A stretch of 64,000 nucleotides of DNA, taken from assembly GCF_007746795.1 (NCBI RefSeq), contig NZ_CP036343.1, positions 1,244,531-1,308,530 on the forward strand, given 5' to 3'. Below the pieces are notes generated by a model. It did not search any database. It was given only the letters and a program-made list of their open reading frames with translations, and was not told where the DNA came from. How positions within the stretch are numbered: the first letter of the stretch is position 1; each line of letters starts with the position of its first letter. A program made the translations under genes and the position numbers. Below, one piece after another: positions 48,601 through 57,033 of this stretch. The DNA is from Gimesia algae. GTDB lineage: Bacteria; Planctomycetota; Planctomycetia; Planctomycetales; Planctomycetaceae.

Positions 48601-48996
48601 ACGTCCGCCACCCATTTCAAATTCATCGGGCATCGAAAATTCGAAATCATCCGCATCCTCATCAAAGGAGAGAGGGGCACTTTCGATGATAAACGGCGGA
48701 ATGTAGCCGGGTTTGACCGCACCAGCGAGATAACCCGCTTCATCCACGGCCAAGATAGCGGCCCACAGATGCTTGCAGACATTGAACTTCTGAAACTGAT
48801 CACAAGTGCAATAAGTTTTCAGGTTTCCATCATCGCGCGACAGTTGCGTCTGGTACTCGACACCATCCCGGACCACAGCAAAAATATGATCGGCGGTAAT
48901 CCGGGTCAGTTCGACCCGTTCCGCTTCAATATACGCTGCACCACGGAATCGGATATCGGCACGAAATTGATTTTCCAACAATTCTGCCAACGTCAT
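45661..48996 (-). CDS. SWIM zinc finger - SNF2 family helicase/ATPase
   Basis: The product is about 1111 residues from the ATG at 48994-48996. AGGAGG six bases before it (CCTCCT at 49003-49008 on the plus strand) fixes this start over an upstream TTG. A SWIM zinc-binding motif (C63, C65, C74, H76 in YCTCDQFQKFNVCKH) lies near the N-terminus. The SNF2 ATPase half has DDMGLGKTVQ (Walker A), DEAQ (Walker B), the ALSGTPVENHLGDLW motif, and the C-terminal helicase motifs VFSQFTSML, KAGGLGLNLTAAD and DRAHRVGQ. Bacterial relatives remodel protein-DNA complexes or act on stalled RNA polymerase. It is convergent with the long disordered-protein gene and 29 bp from it. Confidence 0.94.
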   Translation of the reverse strand: MTLAELLENQFRADIRFRGAAYIEAERVELTRITADHIFAVVRDGVEYQTQLSRDDGNLKTYCTCDQFQKFNVCKHLWAAILAVDEAGYLAGAVKPGYIPPFIIESAPLSFDEDADDFEFSMPDEFEMGGGRSRKTKSGSGSSSQSTAVSSKPRLRDWEARLVELKNEFALTPVLSKTTQQEREIFYEIDIEESLESGQLVVQTSQRQRRANGQWGKLKPLKLKAGQLQEVEHEDDRRILAYLSGGTPERTNWRAQQTETQVAAFRYRIPYELCELILPLMCGTGHVRYLDRQPDDVDSLKWNGEQTWEFCMGVERDRKKSNWKLHGHLKRDDEILQISSARLIVAGGLVLTNDKITPLEDYDAFPWIKMIQLNETIEVEDGEQQELVDRLLDMPVLPRLELPEELHLEEVTCDPQPELLIHSPQKKRWQQDRLYGEIHFNYLDHLVSGSSTQWAIVDRGEKRCILRNREMESKAWTLLQDSGFRRLLDRRIQGRDVEISARDLGGAVRELIKEGWAVRADGKQVHQPANMMFKVESGIDWFELHADIDFEGQTVRFPELLSALARGDSSIRLDDGSLGILPEEWIEQYGILAGIAVTDEDHLRFAPNQVALLDALLNSQEYVETDAKFDEIREKIHSFSGISIDKEPDGFKGDLRKYQLEGLGWLQFLQDFHFGGCLADDMGLGKTVQLLALLLRRKRARDEHLPSLAVVPKSLMFNWIQEAAKFTPELKVVEYAGGDRSKLIEQITDYDLVLTTYGTMRRDITQIKDIQFDYAVLDEAQMIKNSGSQVAKASRLVQARHRLALSGTPVENHLGDLWSIFEFLNPGMLGRSSVFKAYTNDIEDKNARVLLGNALRPFILRRTKEQVANELPEKVEQTLYCDMGKEQTNLYDELRQHYRDSILGMVETKGMGKTKIHVLEALLRLRQAACHPALLDRGRALDASAKMDVLIPHLEELIDEGHKALVFSQFTSMLSIVQEHLDQKNIVYEYLDGQTRDRKERVERFQSDKDCGVFLISLKAGGLGLNLTAADYVFILDPWWNPAVETQAIDRAHRVGQTKRVFAYKLICRNTVEEKITELQQQKRELADAILEENQSVLKNLSSDDLELLLS

Positions 48997-49481
48997 GGAC
49001 GGCCTCCTGCCTGATCCCAAAACGCGTTTCGCATTATTGAGACACTTCCAGATATTTTCATAAGTCAGTCCTGAATTGAACCTGGACCAACGCTAGTATC
49101 GGTCGGAACACAAACATTTTAATCGCATGCTCTCAATAAAGCCTGTTGAAGAATCGGGCCTGATAACCCTCAAACTCTATTCAGAGCGCATCTTACGAGG
49201 TTACTAGATCACCGTTGCTTTTGACCAGTCTTATGGCGGGTTTTCTTCCGAATTTTTGACTTCCACGAAAAAAGAATGTGAACATTCCGTTATCTCAAAG
49301 AGTCTGCCAAGTTCGGTCCCTTGAGACTGGTCCAGCCATAAAAAGTGTGATATACGACTCCCAAAGCCTGCTGAGTCGATTCACTTTTTTGAAAAATAAT
49401 TTATAGTATCTGTTTTCACCATCAGTCCGGCTCAGAACTGCAAGCATGAGATCTGGGCTTTTCTGAAAGCAATATGCGACT
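48997..49481 (+). other. Divergent intergenic region, 485 bp
   Basis: This gap holds the helicase ribosome binding site at its left end and should hold promoters for both flanking genes. No -35/-10 pair, hairpin, repeat or RNA gene was recognised. Confidence 0.45.
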
Positions 49482-50726
49482 ATGGAAAATCTCCATCAAA
49501 CTCTTACCGAGCAGGAAGTCATTCAGTGGTTTGAATCCAACCTGCCTGTTGAAGACTATCGAAACAAGAGTATTCTGCTGATCGTGCCCGATGCGACCCG
49601 CACGGCTCCGTTACCCCTGTTGTTTTCGACCTTCCATCGAATTCTCAGTCCGGTAGCAAAACGGATTGACGTCCTCGTTGCTCTTGGGACGCATCCTCCC
49701 ATGCCTGAAAAAGACATTTGCCGCCTGTTGGGTATCTCCGAGGCAGCCAGGCAGTCGGAATACAGGGATGTAGGACTTTACAACCATGAATGGGACCAAC
49801 CTGACAAGCTTACACAAATCGGGACTCTCACGAAAGAGCAGACTTCTTTAATCTCAGCAGGACTCCTGGAAATGGAAGTCCCGGTCACCATCAATGCTCG
49901 TATCAAAGACTATGATATCCTGCAGATTATGGGCCCCGTCTTTCCTCACGAAGTCGTGGGCTTTTCCGGTGGCAGCAAGTACTTTTTCCCCGGTATTTCT
50001 GGTCCGGATCTTTTGAACTTCTTCCACTGGCTGGGTGCATTAATCACCAATGTCGGAATTATCGGCGTCAAACAGACCCCGGTACGTGATGTGGTGAATC
50101 TGTCTGCTGCGATGATTCCGAACGAAAAACGTTGTATCACCTTTGTCGTGGCACCAGACAGCTCATTATATGGCCTGTTTTACGGTTCTCCTGAAGTAGC
50201 CTGGGAATCCGCGGCTGATCTTTCAGGCCAGATTCATATCAAACGCATGCCGAAACCATTCAAACAGGTTTTGTCTTGTGCACCTTTGATGTACGATGAA
50301 CTCTGGGTCGCTGGAAAATGCATGTACAAGCTGGAACCGGTAGTCGCCGATGACGGAGAGCTTATTATTTATGCTCCCCACATGAAAGGAATTTCAATCA
50401 CACATGGCAAGCTGATTGAACAGGTCGGCTATCATGTCAGAGACTATTTCACCAAGCAATGGGACCAGTTTAAAGACTTCCCCTGGGGGATTCTGGCACA
50501 TTCGACTCACGTGCGGGGTACAGGTACATTCGAAAACGGGATTGAACGTCCGCGAGTTCGTGTCACGCTGGCATCGCAGATTCCTCCGGAACTGTGTGAG
50601 AAAATCAATCTCGGCTACAGAGATCCTGACACGATCGATATCGAATCATTTGCGAACCGGGAAGAGGAAGGGATTCTACTTGTCAGAAAAGCAGGAGAGC
50701 ACCTCTACCGTCTCGAAGATGAATAG
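49482..50726 (+). CDS. LarA-like (DUF2088) nickel-pincer racemase homologue
   Basis: The product is 414 residues. It has the LarA-superfamily marks: PDATRTAP (Asp and Arg), the GTHPP region that corresponds to the catalytic GTH, PHEVVGFSGGSKYFFPG with a His and the cofactor-attaching Lys in SGGSK, and a large C-terminal domain. LarA uses a nickel pincer nucleotide bound to that Lys and racemises lactate; relatives act on other 2-hydroxyacids or sugars. No larB, larC or larE gene for making the cofactor is nearby. The substrate cannot be predicted. The phosphatase gene begins 75 bp after it. Confidence 0.82.
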   Translation: MENLHQTLTEQEVIQWFESNLPVEDYRNKSILLIVPDATRTAPLPLLFSTFHRILSPVAKRIDVLVALGTHPPMPEKDICRLLGISEAARQSEYRDVGLYNHEWDQPDKLTQIGTLTKEQTSLISAGLLEMEVPVTINARIKDYDILQIMGPVFPHEVVGFSGGSKYFFPGISGPDLLNFFHWLGALITNVGIIGVKQTPVRDVVNLSAAMIPNEKRCITFVVAPDSSLYGLFYGSPEVAWESAADLSGQIHIKRMPKPFKQVLSCAPLMYDELWVAGKCMYKLEPVVADDGELIIYAPHMKGISITHGKLIEQVGYHVRDYFTKQWDQFKDFPWGILAHSTHVRGTGTFENGIERPRVRVTLASQIPPELCEKINLGYRDPDTIDIESFANREEEGILLVRKAGEHLYRLEDE

Positions 50727-50801
50727 ACCGAATACCAGGGGAACTAAAATTCTCAATCGATCGATAATCATAAACACTCAAGAAATATTTGAAACAAAAC
50801 C

Positions 50802-51605
50802 ATGAATACACATTCTGAGAAATTCGAATTAAAAGCACGTCTGGAACTGGCCTTAGCGGCGTCTGAAAAAGCCAGCGAGCTGATCATGCTGCATTACCAG
50901 TCTCCCGAACTGAAGGTCGATCGAAAATCCGATGACTCTCCCGTGACGATCGCCGACCGAGGCGCAGAAGAAATACTGCGAGAAGAAATCACCCTGGCGT
51001 TTCCTGAGGACAGCATCATGGGTGAAGAACTGCCTCCTGTTGAAGGGACAAACGAGTTCAAATGGATTCTCGACCCCATTGATGGCACCAAGCCTTACAC
51101 GCAGGGAGTCCCCTTGTTTGGAACACTTATGGGCCTGGAAGAAAATGGGAAACTCGTTCTCGGCGTCTGTCGATTCCCTGCGTTGAACGAAGTGGTTTAC
51201 GCCATCAAAGGAGAAGGCGCCTGGTGGAAAATTCGTGACCAGGAACCACGTCGCGCCAGAGTATCTGATAAATCTCAACTCTCCGAAGCAGTCTTCTGTA
51301 CCACCACCATGACCCGCTGGGAAACGATTGGCAAACAGAAGTCGTACGAATACCTCTGTCGTAACTCCTACCTCGCCCGCGGCTGGGGAGACTGTTACGG
51401 TCATATGCTGGTCGCCACCGGTCGCGCCGAAGTCATGGTCGACCCTACCCTCAGCCCCTGGGATGCAGCCGCTCTGCTCCCCATCCTGGAAGAAGCCGGA
51501 GGACACTGGATCGACTTCGACGGGAACCCGTCCATCTACACTGGAAATGGCCTGGCAGTGAATGCGGCGTTGAAAGACGAAGTTCTGAAGATCATCGCTC
51601 AATAA
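50802..51605 (+). CDS. Inositol-monophosphatase-family phosphatase (histidinol-phosphatase-like)
   Basis: The product is 267 residues, typical for the family. The magnesium-binding motifs are complete: GEELPPVEG (Glu), WILDPIDGTKPYTQG (Asp, Asp and the nucleotide/phosphate-binding loop), and PWDAAALLPILEEAGG near the end. Members cleave phosphate from inositol phosphate, fructose 1,6-bisphosphate, histidinol phosphate or PAP. The KPYTQGVP loop is seen in several histidinol-phosphatase (HisN) types, so that is a reasonable first guess, but the family does not allow substrate assignment from sequence alone. A 424-codon antisense frame overlaps this gene and is judged a shadow. Confidence 0.88.
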   Translation: MNTHSEKFELKARLELALAASEKASELIMLHYQSPELKVDRKSDDSPVTIADRGAEEILREEITLAFPEDSIMGEELPPVEGTNEFKWILDPIDGTKPYTQGVPLFGTLMGLEENGKLVLGVCRFPALNEVVYAIKGEGAWWKIRDQEPRRARVSDKSQLSEAVFCTTTMTRWETIGKQKSYEYLCRNSYLARGWGDCYGHMLVATGRAEVMVDPTLSPWDAAALLPILEEAGGHWIDFDGNPSIYTGNGLAVNAALKDEVLKIIAQ

Positions 51606-52376
51606 AAAACAGTCCGCTCCGTCGCTGTTCTGTTTAGAAACGTGTCCGAATATCGTACTGTTTGTCGTTTGGGAGCGTTTCAGCCAGTGATGAATCCAAC
51701 TTCGTAATCCAGCAGCATGGACTGAAAATATTCGACTTGACGCCGCTGCGCCGCGAAACATGATAAACGCTAAATTGAGTCGCGCGCGTGGCCAGTTTAC
51801 AGTGCACTGAAACACGCTCCACTTGTTCCGACTCTGCACTACAATTAACCCGGTTTTTTCCAGATTTCCACTGCCTGAAACCGCACCAGTTACCAATGTA
51901 TGTCTGCGGGTCGCCGCACTTCGCAGGCCTTCACCCCAAAACCGCCCCGGATTCGCACCAGGTCGTCCCCCTGTCAACAAGTATCGCCACCCGATTTTGT
52001 TCAGATGCCCTTGACGCAACCGTGCCACTCCACAAAATAGTCCACCATAACGGAAGCTGAAAAAACAGACCATCAAATTACATCCTGTTAAACAGAGAAT
52101 GCGATCTCTCGGTCGAATATTGATCATCCGATAGGGCCAGATGAGTTCTGTATCAACAGAGAAGATAAATACGCATCGTCAATTTTACACGATCTCACCA
52201 GATCATCCGCAGATGAACAACCTGAACCAGATCAGGTTCCAGCAGTCGATTCCCCCTCAAAACCAGTGATTTGAACTCCCATTGATCGATTCCCCCCAAG
52301 TTTGCTACGATTGCTCCTGCAAGGACTTAGCTTCATACATTCCGGAATCATACCGTAACATTCAGGGAAGGATACG
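51606..52376 (+). other. Intergenic region, 771 bp, no recognised gene
   Basis: This is a long gap without a convincing gene. It carries an antisense open frame that continues the shadow of the phosphatase gene, but its composition is Arg/Gly/Cys-rich and unlike protein. A short hairpin (AACCTGA ... TCAGGTT at 52219-52238) is present near its right side. That part resembles one element of a TPP riboswitch but lacks the rest. No tRNA, repeat or terminator was seen. Confidence 0.5.
52219..52238 (+). other. Short inverted repeat upstream of YdjM-like gene
   Basis: Seven-base arms AACCTGA and TCAGGTT enclose a six-base loop, 138 bp before the next start. No U run follows. It could be an operator or a leader hairpin. 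Nothing in the sequence tells which. Confidence 0.35.
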
Positions 52377-53096
52377 ATGGCCGGTTACACGGAACATATC
52401 AGCGTCAGTGGCTTTCTGGGAATCGGCTACGGTACCATCGCCAGTCTGTTCATGGGATTCACACCCACACAGGGTATTCTGGCCGGCGTACTGACCTGGG
52501 TCGGTGGCATGCTGCCTGACCTGGATTCCGAAACAGGCCGTCCCATCAAAGAGCTGTTTTCCCTGACCGCGGCAGTCGCTTCCTTCGTTGCCATGCGCTG
52601 TATGATTCACAAAGGGGCCGATCCAGACAACGCCATCCTGATGGCAGTCGTCACCTATGCCGCTGTGCGCTACGGTGCTGCCTCCATCCTCAGTAAATTC
52701 GCCGTACATCGTGGCATGTTCCACAGCATCCCGGCGCTGATCATTGCTGGGGAAACAGTCTTTCTGGCCTATTTTAGTGATTCTTACACCGTCAAATTTC
52801 TGATGGCCGGCGGAATTTCACTGGGCTTTCTGTCACACCTGGTTCTGGATGAAGTCTACAGCGTAGAACGTAAAGGAGTGACTATTCGACTGAAGAAATC
52901 TTCAGGCAGCGCGCTCAAATGGTTCGGGAAAGGCCTGTTTGGTAACGCAGTCGCCTACGCGATTCTGTTGACGATGACCTATATTTCCCTTGTCGATTCA
53001 GGTGTGCTCATTCCACCTCAACAGACTGCTCCAATTGAAAATATTGACGCCCCGGTCAAACAGGCGTCTCCCTTCAGAACGACAGAACGCCTCTGA
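52377..53096 (+). CDS. YdjM/DUF457-type metal-dependent membrane hydrolase
   Basis: The product is 239 residues with about five hydrophobic helices. Three polar motifs are typical of the YdjM / DUF457 family: MLPDLDSETGRP, VHRGMFHSIPAL, and SHLVLDEVYSVE. His and Asp residues in these are thought to bind metal, and the family is related to membrane phospholipase-type hydrolases; the substrate is unknown. The C-terminal end is short and cytoplasmic-looking. A purine-rich GGAAGG at about 52369 lies near the ATG and serves as ribosome binding site. The two tandem 96-bp palindromes follow after about 96 bp. Confidence 0.85.
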   Translation: MAGYTEHISVSGFLGIGYGTIASLFMGFTPTQGILAGVLTWVGGMLPDLDSETGRPIKELFSLTAAVASFVAMRCMIHKGADPDNAILMAVVTYAAVRYGAASILSKFAVHRGMFHSIPALIIAGETVFLAYFSDSYTVKFLMAGGISLGFLSHLVLDEVYSVERKGVTIRLKKSSGSALKWFGKGLFGNAVAYAILLTMTYISLVDSGVLIPPQQTAPIENIDAPVKQASPFRTTERL

Positions 53097-53192
53097 TCCA
53101 GTTTCACACTTAACAAATACAATGGAAACATGAGGCGCAGGCTCCTATAATCAGTATTCTGCCTGGAATGGGATATTCAATCATTCAGAATT

Positions 53193-53288
53193 CTAGAGCA
53201 CGTCACATTTAACCATAGCGTCTCTCAATCTATTATACTCGGCCCAAATGGCCCTGGAGACGCTACAGTAAAACTGGACACAGTCTAG
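53193..53288 (-). repeat. 96-bp palindromic dispersed repeat, copy 3 (tandem, left)
   Basis: It runs from CTAG (53193-53196) to CTAG (53285-53288). It reads CTAGAGCACGTCACATTT, inner arm ATAGCGTCTC, then GAGACGCTACAG and ACTGGACACAGTCTAG. The orientation is opposite to copies 1 and 2. Its right CTAG is also the left CTAG of copy 4. Confidence 0.92.
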
Positions 53289-53380
53289 AGCACATCACAT
53301 TTAACCATAGCGTCTCTCAATCTGTTATACTCGGCTCAAATAGCCCGGGAGACGTTACAGTAAAACTGGACACAGTCTGA
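53285..53380 (-). repeat. 96-bp palindromic dispersed repeat, copy 4 (tandem, right)
   Basis: It is the same orientation and length as copy 3, with which it shares the CTAG at 53285-53288. It ends in CTGA (53377-53380) where CTAG is expected. It differs from copy 3 at only a few positions, such as CTGTTATA for CTATTATA and GACGTTAC for GACGCTAC. It ends 12 bp before the ATG of the amidase gene, so it occupies that gene's promoter and leader region. Confidence 0.9.
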
Positions 53381-53392
53381 GGACCGCACTCA

Positions 53393-54241
53393 ATGAAAAT
53401 CGCCGGCGTGCAAATGGATGTATCTCTCATGGACAAAGAGGGAAATCTCAGCCGTATCATCGAGAAAATCAAAGAGACCGCTGCTGCAGGCGCCAGCCTT
53501 ACCGTATTTCCTGAATGTGCGCTGACCGGTTACTGTTTTGCCAGCCTCGAAGAAGCCTTGCCTTATGCAGAATCAATTCCGGGTCCCACGACTGACAGAC
53601 TGCAGGAAGTCTGTCGAGAACTGAATCATTCCGTCGTCATCGGGATGCTGGAGCAGGCAGAGCAGGGCATCTATAACGCGGCAGTCCTGATTACGCCACA
53701 GGGGGTCCTGGGCAGCTATCGCAAAATTCATTTGCCCTACCTGGGAGTCGACCGCTTCGCGTTACCCGGCGACCGCGATTTCACAGTGCATTCACACCCC
53801 GAAGCGAATATTGGACTCAATATCTGTTACGACAGTGCCTTTCCGGAATCCTCGCGTATCATGACGATCCAGGGTGCCGATCTGATCATCCTGCCGACGA
53901 ACTGGCCTTCCGGCGCGGAACACGTTGCCGAACATGCCATCAATACACGATCAATGGAAAACGGCATCTACTACTGCGCCATCAACCGCATCGGATCGGA
54001 ACGTGGTTTTGAGTTTATTGGCAAGAGCCGTATTACAGGTACAGCAGGCGAAACCATCGCCACATCCACAGGAACCGATCCGGAAATTCTCTACGCGACC
54101 ATTGATCCGGCCCGGGCCCGCAATAAACGGGTCGACCGTGTCCCCGACAAGCATGTGATTCACCGCCTGGCGGATCGACGTCCCGAAATGTACGAAAAAA
54201 TCACAGAACCACATGGACTGCAGCCCCCCAACCGTGACTGA
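53393..54241 (+). CDS. Carbon-nitrogen hydrolase (nitrilase superfamily)
   Basis: The product is 282 residues and cytoplasmic. The Glu-Lys-Cys triad of the superfamily is present: Glu in VFPECALTGY (about 43), Lys in YRKIHLPYLG (about 112), and the nucleophile Cys in GLNICYDSAFPE (about 145). AEHAINTRSMENGIYYCAINRIG fits the rest of the fold. Members hydrolyse amides or nitriles; this one resembles the amidase / N-carbamoyl-type branches. The leader is made almost entirely of the tandem palindromes, so its expression depends either on promoter elements inside them or on readthrough. The C-terminal end is near DRRPEMYEKI. Confidence 0.92.
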   Translation: MKIAGVQMDVSLMDKEGNLSRIIEKIKETAAAGASLTVFPECALTGYCFASLEEALPYAESIPGPTTDRLQEVCRELNHSVVIGMLEQAEQGIYNAAVLITPQGVLGSYRKIHLPYLGVDRFALPGDRDFTVHSHPEANIGLNICYDSAFPESSRIMTIQGADLIILPTNWPSGAEHVAEHAINTRSMENGIYYCAINRIGSERGFEFIGKSRITGTAGETIATSTGTDPEILYATIDPARARNKRVDRVPDKHVIHRLADRRPEMYEKITEPHGLQPPNRD

Positions 54242-54533
54242 TAAGACCACTGAAGAAAGTGGCAGCCAGGCACCCGTTGATTTGCATCGGAGCTGGAGCC
54301 CGGCAATTTATTCCATGCCCTGAACTGGTTGGCATGATCTGTGCTCTTAAATGCGCTGCTGATAGTTAACAGCGACAGACGCTCGCATACTGAACTTTTT
54401 TCCCGAATCGACCTTCCCGTTGAGGAAACTGTTTCTGTTCGCAATCGTTTTGTCCTGCGATGTATCGGATTCTTTACAACGCCCTTGTCTTTCTGATGAT
54501 TTCTCCACATCTGGCTGAAATGAAACGTAACGC

Positions 54534-56963
54534 ATGAAATCCGGACTGTTTCAAAATCTGATTGCAGCTTTGGTCCTGCTGGTAGTGACAGGAGTCTGTT
54601 TCCAAACCCTGTTGAGTCATCCGGATGATGTACTGGTCGGGATCCAGAATCACGGCTATAACGACACTACCAGTCAGTTCATTGCCTTCAAAAGTTATCA
54701 GAAAATCTGTTGGGAGCAGTTTCAGCAGCTCCCCTACTGGAACCCGTACTCTCTGCTCGGCATGCCCTGGCTGGGAACTCCGCAGTCGTCTCTGTTCTAT
54801 CCTGGTAACTGGCTCTTCTTTTTTGTGAATGCAGTGACGGCCATCAGCTGGTCAATGGTGTTGCATCACTGGTGGGCCGGCCTGGGTGCCTATCTACTGG
54901 GACGTAAATATCAGCTGAGTTTTTTCAGCGCGCTCCTGTCCGGAATCGTCTTTCTTGCCGCTCCCTATTTTGTGGCAAAAACGGGAGAAGGTCATTTCAC
55001 TTCAATCACACAGATCGCCTGGTTCCCGTGGATCCTGTATGGCTATCAACTTCTGCGGGAAGGCAGCAGAAAAGCAGTTCCTCTCCTGGCAATTCTGATC
55101 TCGCTCTCCTTTTTCTGTGGCCATGTACAGGAACTGTATTATCTGTTGTTGTTCCTGAGCGGCGCACTGACGATTGAATGCCTGGTGGATCTCATGCTGC
55201 AGAAACGCCAGGTACCGCCCGATCCGCAGGAACCGGCAGCAGATCTCCCTGGCAGTCAATCAACAACAAATACTCCCGGTACCAGATTCAAAAACTGGAT
55301 TTTAGTCAGCCTGTTTGTGACAGGGCTGGTCGCTATCGATCTAATCCCCGTTTTTATCTATACCAAGCAGGCGGTTCGCGCCAGTGGTATTGATATGGCT
55401 GCCTTATATAAGGGGAGCCTGAACCTATACAGCCTACTGCAGTTAATCGATCCCTTTGTCTGGGGAGGCCCGGATCAGTACTACGGTACCGGGTTCTTTT
55501 ACTGGGAAGCCGTCTGTTCGTTCGGGTGCCTGCCACTCCTGCTGGCTTTGTGGGGGGCATGTATTTTCTGTCGCAATCGTAATGTGATTCGGCTCACTCT
55601 CTTCTGCCTGGCGGCCTTGCTGCTCGCCTTTGGTCCCCATCTACCATTTTATACGCTCTGCTATCAACTGATCCCCGGATTCTCCATGTTTCGACTGCCG
55701 GCCCGTCTGCTCTGGATCTGTTCACTGGCAGTCGCCCTGTTGGCCGGCTTCGGATGTGAAACCCTGATCCGATTGTCCGAGAGTGAACGCAAGAAAATAT
55801 ATCGCCTTATAATCGGAGTCTTTTTTGCTGTTGCTCTGCTGGGAATGGGTTATCAGTTCGTGCGTTCAAACGGCATCATCGCATTCAACATGGGCACAGA
55901 ACAGACTTTTAGAATCCAGCTGGCCTGGCTGTTTACCGCCATCTCCGCTGGTTTTATATCACTTTTCCTAGCCAGCTTTACTCGAAAGACTGCCATCGCA
56001 GGTACGTTGTTTCTCGGTCTGATTTGCACATGGGAACTCTGTGCTCATTCGCATCAGATCCTGCAGACAGTCCCGCAGAACTCGTTCAGAGGCGAAACAA
56101 AACTGATTACGTTTCTCAAAAAGAATCTGGGCCAGCACCGCGTGCTTGTGAACCAGAGGCTGCTCAGCGATCGTGAAGCCTGGCAGCATCAAATCATGAA
56201 AATCCAGGGGTATGAACCTGTTCCTCTCGTGCGACTCGGATTGCTGGCCGCTGCTGCTTTTCCGCAACCGGATGCCGCTCCGATGATGGCGGGCTTCGAA
56301 TCACCAGATCTCTTAATCGCCAGAAAGCCGCTCCTGGATCTGATGAGTATTAAATACGTCATCCTGCAGACAGATCAGGAGCCGGAAATCGAGGGCTGGA
56401 AAGCCATCGAACGAGGCATGCTGCCTGAGGAATTCGTCATGAGAAATACGCAGACTCAGCAGTTACCTTACCTGATACTGGAAAACCTGAACCCACTCCC
56501 CAGAGCCTATATCACGGGAAGCGTGTCTCAATTCGACCCGAATCAACCGAGTCAGAAAATTGTGGCGGCGATTTCTAAAGTCCAGCCACGCAATGAGGTG
56601 CTGTTGCAGCAGGATGTACTGCCGCGAGGTGACCGGCAGACTTTTACCGCTGCTCACATCAGTAACGTAACTCCGAATCAATTGACTATCGAGGCCAGCC
56701 TGACTGCGCCCGGTTATCTGGTCGTCTCAGATATCTATTACCCGGGCTGGACCGCGCGAATCGACAACCAGGAACTACCTGTCCTGCCCGCTGATTACTC
56801 ATTGCGAGCGATTCCTCTCCCTGCAGGCAAACATCAGGTTGAGCTGTCTTTCATGCCACCCGGTTTTCAAATCGGGCGGCTCATTTCCCTGACGACGCTT
56901 ATGTTGCTGCTGGTCCAGTTGCTGAGTGCGTTTCGAAAGCCACGCAGTAAACAGATAACGTAA
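54534..56963 (+). CDS. YfhO-family polytopic membrane protein
   Basis: The product is 809 residues with at least 11 hydrophobic helices in the first 510 residues. A large soluble part follows (about 525-770). The end reads YLVVSDIYYPGWTARID, a sequence typical of the YfhO C-terminal domain, then a final helix. YfhO proteins are linked to glycosylation of lipoteichoic acid in Firmicutes and are GT-C-like in shape. The exact role in planctomycetes is unknown. It probably works on a lipid-linked sugar substrate in the membrane. The next gene, convergent and also polytopic, is another glycan-related candidate. Confidence 0.88.
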   Translation: MKSGLFQNLIAALVLLVVTGVCFQTLLSHPDDVLVGIQNHGYNDTTSQFIAFKSYQKICWEQFQQLPYWNPYSLLGMPWLGTPQSSLFYPGNWLFFFVNAVTAISWSMVLHHWWAGLGAYLLGRKYQLSFFSALLSGIVFLAAPYFVAKTGEGHFTSITQIAWFPWILYGYQLLREGSRKAVPLLAILISLSFFCGHVQELYYLLLFLSGALTIECLVDLMLQKRQVPPDPQEPAADLPGSQSTTNTPGTRFKNWILVSLFVTGLVAIDLIPVFIYTKQAVRASGIDMAALYKGSLNLYSLLQLIDPFVWGGPDQYYGTGFFYWEAVCSFGCLPLLLALWGACIFCRNRNVIRLTLFCLAALLLAFGPHLPFYTLCYQLIPGFSMFRLPARLLWICSLAVALLAGFGCETLIRLSESERKKIYRLIIGVFFAVALLGMGYQFVRSNGIIAFNMGTEQTFRIQLAWLFTAISAGFISLFLASFTRKTAIAGTLFLGLICTWELCAHSHQILQTVPQNSFRGETKLITFLKKNLGQHRVLVNQRLLSDREAWQHQIMKIQGYEPVPLVRLGLLAAAAFPQPDAAPMMAGFESPDLLIARKPLLDLMSIKYVILQTDQEPEIEGWKAIERGMLPEEFVMRNTQTQQLPYLILENLNPLPRAYITGSVSQFDPNQPSQKIVAAISKVQPRNEVLLQQDVLPRGDRQTFTAAHISNVTPNQLTIEASLTAPGYLVVSDIYYPGWTARIDNQELPVLPADYSLRAIPLPAGKHQVELSFMPPGFQIGRLISLTTLMLLLVQLLSAFRKPRSKQIT

Positions 56964-57033
56964 TTTATTACTGATTCTTCAAAATGCTCTCTCATTTCTC
57001 GGATGCGGAAGCAGAGCCAGTCTGCGCTTTCTG

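Noticed and set aside
50853-52127. A 424-codon frame antisense to the phosphatase gene
   Set aside because: Most of it is the mirror of a well-supported gene; the rest is Arg, Gly and Cys-rich without family features. Long antisense frames are common opposite such coding sequence.
52200-52265. Possible TPP riboswitch (AACCTGAACCAGATCAGG on the plus strand, GAACCTGATCTGG on the minus strand)
   Set aside because: The CUGAGA element, the second conserved block and the closing GGGA are missing on both strands. Only a short hairpin is supported.
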